Below, piece after piece: positions 31,715 through 42,779 of a DNA stretch of 64,000 nucleotides. Source of the DNA: Petaurus breviceps papuanus. Its lineage: Eukaryota > Chordata > Mammalia > Diprotodontia > Petauridae. The DNA is taken from assembly GCA_028583685.1 (NCBI GenBank), contig JAMXIF010000015.1, positions 58,178,576 to 58,242,575 of the forward strand, read 5' to 3'. A program made the translations under genes and the position numbers. Every line of letters starts with the position of its first letter. The stretch's first letter is position 1. A model generated the notes under the pieces. It was given only the letters and a program-made list of their open reading frames with translations. It made no database searches and was not told the origin of the DNA.

Positions 31715-32095
31715 CATTCCATGAAGTGAGGCTGTTTAGTCTGGAGAAGGGAAGACTTAGGGGTGTTGTGATAGCTTCCTACAAGTATTGGCTGCCTCGG
31801 GTAGAACAGGGATTAGGTTTATTCTTGGCCTCAGAGTGTTGAACCAGAGGTAGTGGGTGGAAGCCACAGAGAGGTACATGTACTTTAATATAAGGAAATC
31901 TTTGCAGCAGTTAGAGCTATTCGCAGAGGAATTAGGCAGCCTCGGGAGGCAGCAGGTTCTCCCCTCATAGGAGGCTTTTAAAGAGAAATTGGATAGCAGC
32001 CCCTGGGCATTGCTGCATAGGGGGTTTTCAAATAGGAATGGTCTGGATTCGATCTCTGAGGTCCCTTCCAATTTATATTCTGCGACTACCATCAT
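31715..32095 (+). mobile_element. L3/CR1-type LINE 3' end
   Basis: TTTAGTCTGGAGAAGGGAAG, GATAGCTTCCTACAAGTAT, TTAGAGCTATTCGCAGAG and GAGGTCCCTTCCAATTTATA to ATTCTGCGAC. The minus-strand 112-codon frame (31757-32095) is a shadow. Confidence 0.75.
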
Positions 32096-32284
32096 TCCCC
32101 AGGGCTTCGAGAAAACTGAGGTTTTATATCACTTGATCTACATGGTATCTTTTTTTGGGAAGGGAGAATCACTTTTCCCAATTTAGAACCACTTTGATTT
32201 GAGATATTATGATAATCTTCTCTCAGAGAAAAAGTGAAATATTTCCACTGTTTTCAGTATAGTACATGCTTGCTTGTTTCTTAG

Positions 32285-32460
32285 GGAGGTCGGATTGTGT
32301 AGTGGAAAGATTACTTGGCTTGGGGTCAGGAAGACCTGAGTTCAAACCCTGCCTTTTGCACTTAGAGTAATGTGCCCCTTGCCAAGCCACTTAACTTCTT
32401 GGGATTTCAGTTTCTTCAACAGTAGAATGGGGATAATCATTGTAATGCCTACTGAAGTAG
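32285..32460 (+). mobile_element. MIR copy
   Basis: GGATTGTGTAGTGGAAAG, GGTCAGGAAGACCTGAGTTC and GTAGAATGGGGATAATC. Confidence 0.85.
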
Positions 32461-32774
32461 GAGGAAAATCTTAACCCCTTTCTCAGGGAGAGGAATAACC
32501 CATTCCCTGAGACTTGGTTGGCTCAGACTATTAATGTCACTTTCTCTTCTCCTAAGTACAATGCAGCTGGGAGGGGCTGGAGGGGCTTTCTCATGCTTGG
32601 CTGGTAGATCACCGAGGATCCTTATTGAATATTCTTCTGCTGTGGCCAAGGAGATCTTTTGTTAAATGTATGTTAATAGTCCGAGTGTCTCATTTTGTTA
32701 CAGTATCAAACCTAAACTACCAAGAGTTAGATCCAGCCCACGTATGTGTTATACCTTACACGATAGTTGTGGGG
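32461..32774. other. Unassigned sequence
   Basis: About 310 bp without recognised repeat or gene. Confidence 0.4.
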
Positions 32775-32935
32775 AGGTGGGAGTAATGGAAAGAGGGCTG
32801 GATTTTTAAGTCAGAAGATGTGAATTCAAACTCAGTTCTCTCACTTACTTAGCATGAATTTGAGCAAGACCCACCACACTGTGGGTCTCAGTTTCCTCCT
32901 TTCTAAAGTTAAAGGTTGGACTAGATCTTTAATTT
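32775..32935 (+). mobile_element. MIR-like copy
   Basis: GTAATGGAAAGAGGGCTGG, GAATTCAAACTCAGTTCTC and AAGGTTGGACTAGATC. Confidence 0.8.
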
Positions 32936-33065
32936 TTCTCTTCCTTCTATCTCCTCTTTCTCTGTTTCTGTTTCTCCTCTTATCTCTCTTTCCTTTCACT
33001 CTGCCTTTCTCTTTCACTCTGTCTGTTTCTATCTCTGTGTCTCTCTTCCTCTCTCCCTCTTCCCA
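32936..33065. repeat. Polypyrimidine tract
   Basis: Imperfect TTTCTC/TCTCTG units directly after the MIR 3' end. Confidence 0.85.
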
Positions 33066-33344
33066 ACACCTCCCACAATGACCATTCTTTCCTAGTCTGA
33101 GAGAGACTTTTTTTTTTTTTACTTTCTCATTGCTTTTACTGAGCAGTCCTTATCTCAGACAGGACTCGTTCTGTGTTGAAGTCTTGAGTAACCTGGGGGA
33201 GCTATGAGTACATATCATTAAAATCTCTTTGGCTCCTTTCAAGTCTGAGTCTGGGAAAAGAGAACCTCTCTTTCTTTCCCTTTCTCTGTGTCTTGGCCAA
33301 CCATAGTCCAGTTTGGCTGATGTTAAATCCACACAAGGGACCTA

Positions 33345-33507
33345 ACTCTCATTATCTGTGACACCTTGGCCAGATCTTTTAACCACTCAGCCTCAGTTTC
33401 CTTAGCAGTAAAAAGGATGATAATAGTTGCTTTATTTACCCCACAGAATTGTAAGGAAAGTAATTTGGAGACCATAAAGCACCATACAGAAGTAGCCTAT
33501 TATTGCT
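33345..33507 (+). mobile_element. MIR 3' part
   Basis: CTTTTAACCACTCAGCCTCA, GTTTCCTTAGCAGTAAAAAG and ATAAAGCACCATACAG. Confidence 0.8.
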
Positions 33508-34077
33508 AGATTTCATGGAAATACTCAGTAATGGAAAATGTGTTTCTTTCTGAGCTACCTTTATTCTTTTCTGCTATGTTTTGTTTTTTAAACATAATGA
33601 CCCTGAGGACATTTGCATAGAATTCATATTAGGAAGCAGCTTTCCATACCCACTTCCCTTTATGATCACAGGCTTATTTTTCAGACATGTGGGACAGCCT
33701 GGAGGGAAAGATGAGGCTTAAAAAATACCTGTTGGCCATTTATGTTGGGTTTATGCCACCCCCAACCCTACCCCAGCCAGCAATCATTTGTAGTCAACAA
33801 GAATTTACAGGTGACTTGAAGACTGACTGGGTTTTCACGGAACAGACAGGCATTTTCCCAGTGCCTAAAGCATAGCAAGTACTTAGTAAATATTTGTCAA
33901 AATGGAAACTAAATGAATTATACGACAATAGATTCTAATTCTGAATATTGCTTTTTGGATTTTCATGGGTTTCCTTTTTTTTTTTAAGAAATGGGTGGAA
34001 GGGGAGTATAGATAAAGTCCATTACAACAAGTTAGGCTCAGCACAGATCTCTGCATAACAAAAATATTTCCAACCAA
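33508..34077. other. Mostly unassigned, with an L2 3' scrap
   Basis: 33855-33915 (GTGCCTAAAGCATAGCAAG, AGTAAATATTTGTC) is an L2 3' end. The rest is unassigned. Confidence 0.45.
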
Positions 34078-34240
34078 GGGCAGCTAGGTGGCACAGTGAA
34101 TAGAGCACCAGCCCTGGAGTCAAGAGGACCTGAGTTCAAATCCAAACTGACACTTGACACATGACACACTTCCTAGTTGTGTGACCTTGGGCAAGTCACT
34201 TAATCCCACTTGCCTTGCCTTCTCCCTTCCCCCCCCGCAA
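34078..34240 (+). mobile_element. Short marsupial SINE (WSINE1-like)
   Basis: Clean head GGGCAGCTAGGTGGCACAG, CTGGAGTCAAGAGGACC, GAGTTCAAATCC (B box), TGTGTGACCTTGGGCAAGTC, then a C-rich tail. Confidence 0.95.
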
Positions 34241-34329
34241 ATATTTTGAACCCCTAGTTAATGAATTTTTTAAAAAATTAGTTCAACAAAACAAGAATTT
34301 TATATCATATTTTTATCATTATATCATAA

Positions 34330-34935
34330 TATGTCAAGCAATGGGCAAAGTGCTGGATATACAAAGTCAAAATGAAAATGTGCTATTAGTGATACAAAGT
34401 TCAGTTCAGATTTGTAACTGCCTTCATGTTGGTTATAATAGGATAATACACAAGCATAGGTAATTATAATATAAAATAATTGCATCAGGAAGGTGCAATG
34501 TGCCGTGTAAATTGGGGGTGGTGGTAGTGGGGAGTTCATTACTGAACCAGGCATCAAGGGCATCTTCCCAGAAGAGGTGTCAATTCAGTTGGGCATTGTA
34601 AAGGATGGGTAGGGTAGGGAAGGGAAATCTGGGTTTCAAAAAAAAAAGAATCCTAAAGATCCCTGTTCAGTCAGTCAACTGATCAATCAACATGAATTTC
34701 TTAAGCACCTATCTGTCTGGTACTGTGCTAGGTATTGGGGTTACAAAGACGGGAGGCAAACAGTCCCTGCCATCAAGGAGCTTACATTCTAGCAGAGGAG
34801 AAAACTTGTATATGTACAAATAAGTACAAGGATATACAGAAGACGCGTGAAATTAATATGGAGCAGTTCTGGGAGGGAGGGCACAAGCAGTTAGGTGGAT
34901 CAGGAAAGGCTTCACGTAGAAAATTGCCCTAGGCA
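34330..34935 (-). mobile_element. Two adjacent antisense L2 3' regions
   Basis: 34330-34625: GCAATGGGCAAAGTGCTGG, TTGGGCATTGTAAAGG. 34665-34935: TCAATCAACATGAATTTC, TACTGTGCTAGGTATTGGGG, CCATCAAGGAGCTTACATTC, GGAAAGGCTTCACGTAG. Confidence 0.75.
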
Positions 34936-35200
34936 GTCTCTCTGTTTGCCTCACCCTGACTTTGAACCGAGGTGATAGGGTGGGCTAAACCTTGCTAAAA
35001 TGGTCGTAAGAGGACGGTTTTTGTTTGTAAAATAGATTTCCCTTAACCAGAGTCTTTGGGAGGACTGTTAGCTCAGGAGTAACAGGATGTGAGAACAGTG
35101 ACTCATAGAGATAATATTTCACAACCATCCCTACCATACAAAAAAGAAGATACCCCCGTTCTACCCAAGGTTGTCAGCCTGGAACTGTCTGGTAAAAAGG

Positions 35201-35441
35201 CCTTATCATTGATGGCCTGGTCACCGAATTCCTGCATTTAGTCTCACAGAGATCCTGGGACTCTTTCCTGGCAAGGCAGAAAAAAAAAACTCTCTCTGGT
35301 CTGGTCTACTTGCATTGTGTCGTCTTATTTTGGGCAAAGGTGGGGTACTTCTGCTAATACCTGATCAGTCTCACTTCATTACTTTTTCATTTCTATTTGC
35401 AGATTAAGATACCACTTTTGGTGTTAACACACAGAAATATT
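35201..35441 (+). repeat. 240-bp direct repeat, copy A
   Basis: From CCTTATCATTGATGGCCTGG to CACACAGAAATATT. Matches copy B at 36668-36906 at about 93 percent by eye, with a 2-bp length difference in an A run. Not a family I recognise; no open frame. Confidence 0.93.
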
Positions 35442-36667
35442 GTTGGTTTCTCTCCCTCTGTACAGAGGAAGGCTTTCTTTCCCCCTCCCCCCCCCCACTA
35501 AGGTCTCCAACCCAACAGGGTCATCTCCTGTTATCGGGGCCTGAGTCACAGTCCTGCACAGGCCTGCCTCCTGCCACAACTGTGATGGGACCTGAGATTA
35601 CATGGGCTGATTACCTCTCCTTCTCTGAGCTCCATAAAGGTCTCTTTGTTGAGATCTCCTGCCCAAATTCTAGCCTGGCCACTCCCTCCTCTTCCCCCAC
35701 TCTCCTACACACAGGCTTTGAACCTTGCCATCACACCATGTGTCTCATTCTTTAAACCTATGTGCCATTTCTCTAATCTCTAGGAGGTTATCTTTAATAT
35801 TAATAGGAAATAGCTGATAGTTTAATTGTTATAATCCCTGAATGGCTCAACTTTGGGTCTAATTGCTGATAAAGGCTGATGTATTAACTGCAATCAGCAA
35901 ATCATCGCACTTTCTTCACATTCTTGTGTTGCAATGTAAATGATTGTAGGACTAAACTCACCTGAAGACCATCCACAGGAAGGAGCAGAAACTCCAGAAG
36001 TAAGGGACCAAAGTACTCAAGTTAGCCTTGCAATATTTCATATGCAGACATGTACTCTCCAACTATTTTCTCTAAGTAATAGGGATGCTATTATTTGATT
36101 TTCAAAGAATTCCAACAAGGGGAGTTTTGAGAAAATTACTCTTCACATAATAGGAAGGACTGAGTGACCAGGGCTTTGTCCAGGACACCAACATTTAGAG
36201 GGAGCTGATATCACTTGCTGTCCTAGTACAGAAACAACTAAGGTTTTTGTTATTGCTGCTATTGCCTGTTTTTGAGCAAACCTCTGATTTTAGTAGTACA
36301 GGGAGTTTTCATTAAGGAGCTTTCTCTACCAATGCATTTTAGTACTTTCTCTGCCACTCACAACTCAAAGAGTAGACTAATATATTGGAAGTCTAAATGA
36401 ATCGTCTGGGGTCATGTGGCCAATATGAGACTTGAGAGAATATCTCTCTGACCGTTATATCTACTTTCCTTGATGCCTCTCAGCATCTAAAAACCAAGAG
36501 TTATTGTTTAAGATGGTCAGCTGCACTCCTATTCTGCTTGGCTTTACCCTGCCTCTCCACAACGGAATTTGTCTTAAAAAGTAGATTTGGAGATGCTTTC
36601 AGCCACCTTTTTTGCTTTGTCCCTGGCACCAAAATTGCTAGTTATAACTCTTGAAAATATTGTTCAT
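35442..36667. other. Unique spacer between the two 240-bp repeats
   Basis: About 1.2 kb, no gene. Contains a C-rich run (35480-35500) and a candidate conserved block at 35780-35960. Confidence 0.5.
35780..35960. promoter_or_regulatory. Candidate conserved non-coding element
   Basis: AT-rich block with repeated GCTGAT (near 35812, 35865, 35875). A perfect 8-bp inverted repeat TTGCTGAT/ATCAGCAA (35863-35870 and 35893-35900) resembles Maf-type half sites. TTTAATTG and CTAATTG sites are also present. No repeat family fits. Function is inferred. Confidence 0.25.
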
Positions 36668-36906
36668 CCTTGTCATTGATGACCTGGTCACTGAGTTCCT
36701 GCATTTAGTCTCACAGAGATCCTGAGCCTCTTTTCTGGCAAGGCAGAGAAAACACTCTCTCTGGTCTGGTCTACTTGCATTGTGTCATCTTATTTTTGGC
36801 AAAGGTGGGGCACTTCTGCTAAGACCTGATCAGTCTCACTTCATTACTTCTTCATTTCTATTTGCAGATTAAGGTACCACCTTTGGTGTTAACACACAGA
36901 AATATT
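36668..36906 (+). repeat. 240-bp direct repeat, copy B
   Basis: From CCTTGTCATTGATGACCTGG to CACACAGAAATATT. Same orientation as copy A, start-to-start spacing 1467 bp. Text before copy B (AAATATTGTT) also occurs just after copy A. Confidence 0.93.
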
Positions 36907-37129
36907 AAATGTATTGCAAAATAATTGACCTGTCTGCTCAGGAAAAAAAAAATAATTTCATCAGTACTCATACACTAATGAATCATCCAAAAACCAGAAG
37001 ATTTCATCCAATTCTGCCAAGGGATCTGAGGCTCCAAAGGAATAGTTTTCCTGGTTCTCTACCATCATCCCATGGGCCCTTCTTTCCTCTGGTTTGCTTT
37101 TAGATCCACTGAGGGGTGGCATTTTGCTC

Positions 37130-37560
37130 CAAGCTGGAAGCCTCTTTCCAGGGACTCTCACTCTTATCTTCCTTGGCTATACCATCATCATCTATAGATT
37201 AAGTCATTATCTCTATTTTTTTTTGGAGGGCGACTGGGGATAAGTGACTTGCCCAAAGTCATATGGCTAGTAAGTGTGTCAAGTGTCTGAGGCTGGATTT
37301 GAACGCAGGTCCTCCTAACTCCAGGGCTGGTGCTCTATTCACTGTGCCACCTAGCCATCCCATAAGTCATCTCTACACAGATGACCTTCAAGTCTATACA
37401 CCCAGCCCTAGTTTTACTCCTGACCTCCAGACCCATATCACTAATTGCCTGCTACCCATTACCACTTGGATCTTCACCCCAAACTCCAAAACAGAGCAGC
37501 ATCTCTTCCCTTGGACCCAGTCTTTCTCCAAACTTCCCCGTATCACCATCTTTTCTTGGT
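37130..37560 (+). mobile_element. L2 reverse transcriptase remnant, interrupted by a SINE
   Basis: The right part encodes HLYTDDLQVYTPSPSFTPD and LQTHITNCLLPITTWI (frame 37263-37604), the YADD-box region of L2 RT. A SINE splits it at 37215-37363. Confidence 0.85.
37215..37363 (-). mobile_element. Short marsupial SINE, antisense
   Basis: T-run, GGGGATAAGTGACTTGCCC, GAGGCTGGATTTGAACGCAG and GTGCCACCTAGCCATCCC. Imperfect duplication: AAGTCATTATCTCT at left, AAGTCATCTCT at right. Confidence 0.92.
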
Positions 37561-37760
37561 TCATCTCTTTTACACTTTTCTATCCCTCTTCCTTTATTCC
37601 TTAAGTACTTTCTCATTAATTTTGTTTACTTGATTTTTTTAGGCTTTCCCTCTTTCAATTCATATTCTCCATCCCTTGGGCTCATTCTGTGTCTACTCAG
37701 TCTCCTATCATATCCATACAAGGCTTTGGGAATGCTCACACTTGAGGATCAGGAAATGGA

Positions 37761-37828
37761 TCCTAACAGCCCCAAATTATGATATCTGATTCAAATATCA
37801 AATTCCTAACAGCCCCAAATTATGATAT
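37761..37828 (+). repeat. Short tandem duplication (43-bp unit)
   Basis: A 25-bp block beginning TCCTAACAGCCCC occurs at 37761-37785 and again, exactly, at 37804-37828. Confidence 0.93.
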
Positions 37829-37974
37829 ATGATATGCCTTAAACCTACAGATTATTATCTTTCCCCACATCTAAGTCTGATAAACTTCTATCTTCCACTC
37901 TTAGGTAAGCAAATAGCTCTGAACAAATACTATATGGTGATGCTCCACATATGAAGTTAGTTAAGAGTTGGAGT

Positions 37975-38628
37975 TCAGCCATTCCCTAATTGATTAATTG
38001 TCAAAAGATATGAACAGGCAGTTTTCAAAAGAAGACATCAAAGCTATCTATAGTCATATGAAAAAAATGCTCCAAATCACTTTTTATTAGAGAAATGCAA
38101 ATTAAAATAAATCCTAGGTACCACCTCATACCTCTCAGAAATGACAAATGCTGGAGGGTGTGTGGGAAAAAAAGGTACACTAGTGAATTGTTGGTGGATC
38201 CAAACTGATCCAACCATTCTGGAGAACAATTTGGAACTACATCCAAAGGGTTATAAATTTGTGCACACCTTCTGACACCAACAATAACACTATTAGGTCT
38301 ATACATCAAAGAAAAAAGAAAAGGGTCCATATGTAAAAAAAATATATATATATATATATATTTTGTAAAAGGGCCTATATGTAAAAATATAGCAGCTTTT
38401 TTGAGGTGGCAAAGAGTTAGAAATTGAGGGGGTGTCCATTGATCGAGGAATAGCCAAATAGGTTGTGGCACATTATTGTTATGGAATACTATTGTGCTAT
38501 AAGAAATGAAAAGGGGGCGGTTTCAGGAAGACTTATATTAACTGAAGTGAAGTGAAGTGAGCAGAACCAAGAGAACATTGTACACAGTAAGCACAATATT
38601 GTAAGGATAATCAACTGTGAAAGACCTG
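37975..38628 (+). mobile_element. L1 ORF2 end / 3' fragment
   Basis: CCATTCCCTAATTGATTAAT, AGATATGAACAGGCAG, TCCAACCATTCTGGAGAAC and GGAATACTATTGTGCTATAA are the L1 ORF2 C-terminal coding text; an (AT)n run sits at 38342-38361. Confidence 0.88.
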
Positions 38629-38634
38629 TTTATC

Positions 38635-38870
38635 TCATCCCTACTATGTGCCAGGCACTGTGTTAAGTACTTTAAAATATTTGATTTTTACAACAATGCT
38701 GAGAAGGAGGTGCTTTTATTATTCCCATGTTACAGCTGAGGAAGTGGAGGCAAACATAGGTGAAGTGATTTGCACAGGGTCAAGCAAGGAGTAGCCATCT
38801 GATGCTGGATTTGAACTCAGTTCTTCTTGACTCCAGATCCAGCACTCTATCTACTACTTTACTCCTCTGA
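38635..38870 (-). mobile_element. MIR, antisense, near full length
   Basis: TACTATGTGCCAGGCACTGT, CCCATGTTACAGCTGAGGAA and GGATTTGAACTCAGTTC to CTATCTACTAC. Confidence 0.88.
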
Positions 38871-40557
38871 CCAAGTGCTCTTTCCACCAGTCAATAAAGT
38901 GAGGAACTATAGATGTAGAATACTGCATGCTGTCAGACTAAGTCATTTTGTCAATGGTTTTGCTTAATTGTTTTTTTTTCCTTTCTTACAAATGTGGTTT
39001 CAGTGAGGAGAAGAAATAAATTGAGGAATGAGCTGGCCCATTGTAAGTATTTAATAGTTGCTCATTTGTTGACTGGTATAGAAGAAAAAAAAAGGATTAA
39101 TGAATCTTTAAAAATACTTAAAAAAGACAACTCTATTTAGATAAAATATTGGAGAGAGAAGCTTGTGTTTCTCCGTGTGTTTCTGTATATATAGAGGCAA
39201 GAGATCCTGAGGAGCTGACTTGATGTTTTTTGTAATTAATGATATTGTTGCCAAAGAATAATTTTTTCTGGAAAGTCTACCAAAATCTTTCTAACTCCAC
39301 AGCAGGGGATCAAAGAGCCTTGGTTAATAGCACCCAAGATACTGCCCAGTTCTATTGCAATGATTCTCCCAAGTGTCTCAATCACTTAGCTCATTGAAAG
39401 ATTTGGTGAACAGTATGTTTTATCTAAATCCTGTCTATAAAAACTCCCCCTCTCTGTGGGCAGTAAAAAAAAATAGGGTTGCGTGTAAAAGACAAAGGCT
39501 GGTAGAACACCCAAGCAATGATTATAGATGTCTGTGTTAACTCATAGCAGTCTATGAGGCAGCCTAAGGCTACTAGAGTCATTTAGCTGTTCATCTTGCC
39601 AATGCTACACAACAAAGAAATGTTGTTTGACATACAGAAAGTGTAAGTTATCAAACTAGATGGTCTCTGAAGTCCCTTCTAAATCTGGTATTCAATAATT
39701 CCATTGCACATGAAAAATCATGTCCTGACAGAGGCAAGTGAAGGAGAAGTGCAATTTTAAGTATAACTTGTGACCTAGGATTCCCCCTAAGACTGGACTT
39801 ATATGTACCAGGTCAAATCCTGAGGAATGATCCAAGCAGATTTTTTCTTTTAGCTTGTTACGCTCCACCTGAGAGTTTATTTTTGTAAATTATCCAAATA
39901 ACAGAGTCTGCCTATATTTCCATAAATGTGGGAAACACAGTTCTATACAAGCATTCAAGGTAACAAATGCACTTGGATACAGGTCAGCTATGCTAAAAAT
40001 ACAGAAAACATAAAAGATTCACAGGAATATAAAACAGTTGTAGACATTGAATAAGACAAACACATTTTGGAGCTTCTGAATAGGCAATCTCCTTACCGTT
40101 GAAATTTGATTGTTTGAATAATTCACTATAAAACTGGGGGTAAGGAAGTTTAGGTGTCTGTAAGTTCTAAAACTTTTGTCTTCTCTATGACATAGCTTTA
40201 ACCCTTTTTACCCCTCCATCTAAGGAGATCTATGGTGATCTTCTAATTTCTCTAAGTAGCTCAAGAATTTTCTGCCCCCCAAATGTCTTTAGCCTTTCAA
40301 GACTAAATTAGAGGATCACAATGCTTAGGAAATCAGAATTGTCCTTCATCTACTCAGGTGTTTGAGGTTTAAAAATATTGTTCACAAATACCCTATCAGG
40401 TCATGTGTATGTACATATATTCTTTTTCCATGTTCTTCTGCAGGAACTGAACAGTTGAGAAAATTTACTTGTAAGAATAGTAAAATGAAGTTTCTGAGGG
40501 GAAGAGAGAAGGCACATGCACAGGCTGTCCTCCCACCTCAGGAAACATATCCCTACT
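38871..40557. other. Long mostly unassigned stretch
   Basis: 1.7 kb without clear repeats apart from a possible MIR scrap near 39645-39710 (GATGGTCTCTGAAGTCCC). No coding frame over 75 codons. Confidence 0.45.
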
Positions 40558-40803
40558 CTGCTAGGTGGTGCAGTGGATAGAGTGTTCAGGCTGAAGTAAG
40601 GAGCACATGAATTCAAAGCCAACCTCAGACACTTACTAGATGTGTGATCCTGGGTAAATCATTTAACCCAGTCTGCCTCAGTTCCTTATCTATAAAATGA
40701 GCTGGAGGAGAATATGGAAAACTACTCTGCTCTTTTTGCCAAGAAAATCTCAAATGGGATCACAGAGGGTCAGACACAACTAAAATATCTCAACAACAAT
40801 GAA
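40558..40803 (+). mobile_element. Long marsupial SINE
   Basis: GCTAGGTGGTGCAGTGGATA, CTCAGACACTTACTAGATGT and TTTTTGCCAAGAAAATCTC to GTCAGACACAACT. Confidence 0.92.
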
Positions 40804-40811
40804 GACGTGGT

Positions 40812-41035
40812 TTTCAGGACAGCTAGGTAGGATAGTGGATAGAGCACTGGGCTTGGACTCAGGAAGACTCATCTTCCTGAGTGCAGATCTGGGCTCAGAT
40901 GCTTACTAGCTGTGTGACCCTCTTCCTCGTCTGTAAAATTAGCTGGAGAAGGAAATGGCAAAGCACTCCATTTTTGCCAAGAAAACACCAAATGGGGTCA
41001 TGTATAGTAGGACATGACTGAAATGACTCTGCTAC
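40812..41035 (+). mobile_element. Long marsupial SINE, second of a head-to-tail pair
   Basis: GACAGCTAGGTAGGATAGTG, GCTTACTAGCTGTGTGACCC, then a small deletion and TTTTTGCCAAGAAAACACC to GACATGACTG. Confidence 0.92.
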
Positions 41036-41525
41036 TCTGCTACGCTCTGGTTTATCCTCTGAACAGAAAAAAAGGGGAGAGGCAAAAAGGTTGAGAGCAG
41101 CCTGCTTCTTTCTTCTATAGAATGGTGAAAAGAGGTGATTCTGCAAGCAAAAGTCTGTCTTCCCTGGAATCCCAGCCAATCATCTTGGGGATAGCTATAA
41201 CTGCTATAGACTAGTGACCTATCTTCTCAATGAAGTATTAATGACTTGCAGATTCTCCATAGGGGAAGAGTTATTCTCTGTAGGTAACCATCCTCTGTAG
41301 GAACAGAGGTAGTTAATCAAGTTGACCAAATGAAATCCACCCTCCACCCCCTATCCGCTTTCCTTGAACGAATAGTTGGATCACCATTCTGGTAGCTGGT
41401 TAGCATTAAGAAGATACAGAATTGACTTTTTATTCCGCTAGAGGGAGAATGAATAGTTTCATTATGACCTCTCTGAAACTTCCATGTATGCTGGTCTCTT
41501 CTATCAAAGAACAGAATTCAATTTA
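41036..41525. other. Unassigned sequence
   Basis: No repeat or gene recognised. Confidence 0.4.
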
Positions 41526-41529
41526 AAAC

Positions 41530-42755
41530 ACTAAAGAACATAGGAATAAATGGAGTTTTCCTTAAAATAATAAGCACTATGTAAAACCATCAGCAAGCAT
41601 TATATGTAATGGGGACAAGCTAGGTTTCCCAGTAAGATCAGGAGTGAAACAAGGATGCCCATTGTCACCATTATTATTCAATATTGTGCTAGAAATATTA
41701 GCTTTAGATATAACTGAAGAAAAAGAAATTGAAGGAATTAGAAGAGACAATGAGAATACAAAACTATCACTCTTTGCAGATGATATGATGAGAATTTAGA
41801 GATCTAGAGAATTCTAGAGAATTAACTAAAAAACTCTTTGAAATAATGAACAACTTTAGCAAAGCTGCAGGATATAAAATAAACCCACAGAAATCATCAG
41901 CATTTCTATATATTACCAACAAAGCCCAGTAGCAAGAGATAGAAAGAGAAATTCCATTTAAAATAACTGTAGACAATATAAAATATTTAGGAGTCTACCT
42001 GCCAAGACAAACCCAGGAACTATATGAACACAATTACAAAACACTTTTCACACAAATAAAATAAGATCTAAACAATCGGAAAAATATCAATAGCTCATGG
42101 TAAGGCTGAGCTAATATAATAAAGATGACAATTCTACCTAAATTAATTTATGTATTCAATTCCATACCAATCAAACTACCAAAAAATTATTTTATAGAAC
42201 TAGAAAAATAATAATAAAATTCATCCAGAAGAACAAAAGGTCAAGAATATCAAGGGAATTAATGAAAAAAATGCAAAGGAAGGTGGACTAGCTGTATCAG
42301 ATCTAAAATTATATTATAAAATAGCAGTCCTCAAAACTATTTGATACTGGCTAAGAGATAGAGTGGTGAATCAGTGAAACAGGTTAAGTACACAAGACAC
42401 AGTAGTAAATTAATATAGCAACCTACTGCTGATAAACCCAAAGACTCCACCTTCTGAAATAAGAACTCACTATTTGACAAAAACTTCTGGGAAAATTGGA
42501 AAGTAGTATGGCAGAAACTAGGCATAGAACAGCATCTCACACCATATAGTAAGGTAAGGTCAAAATGAGTACATGATATAGACATAAAGGGTGATACCAT
42601 AAGCAAATTAGGAAAGCAAGGAGTAGTTTATCTGCCAGATCTATGGAGCAGGGAAGAATTTATAACCAAATGAGATAGAGAACATTACAAAATATAAAAT
42701 GGATAATTTTGAATATATTAAATTGAAAAGTTTTTGCACAAAGAGTAGAATTTAG
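41530..42755 (+). mobile_element. Internal L1 ORF2 (reverse transcriptase) fragment
   Basis: Translation gives [20 protein letters not shown] then LSLFADDMM, the palm motifs of L1 RT (the FADD catalytic box is intact). The thumb and connection region follow, ending at YIKLKSFCTKSRI. Stops and frameshifts are common. Both ends are truncated; no UTR is present. Confidence 0.92.
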
Positions 42756-42779
42756 CCTTATACCTAATCACACAAGTAC

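Noticed and set aside
34078-34240. tRNA gene, suggested by A and B box-like text
   Set aside because: The boxes belong to the tRNA-derived head of the SINE; no cloverleaf or anticodon stem is preserved.
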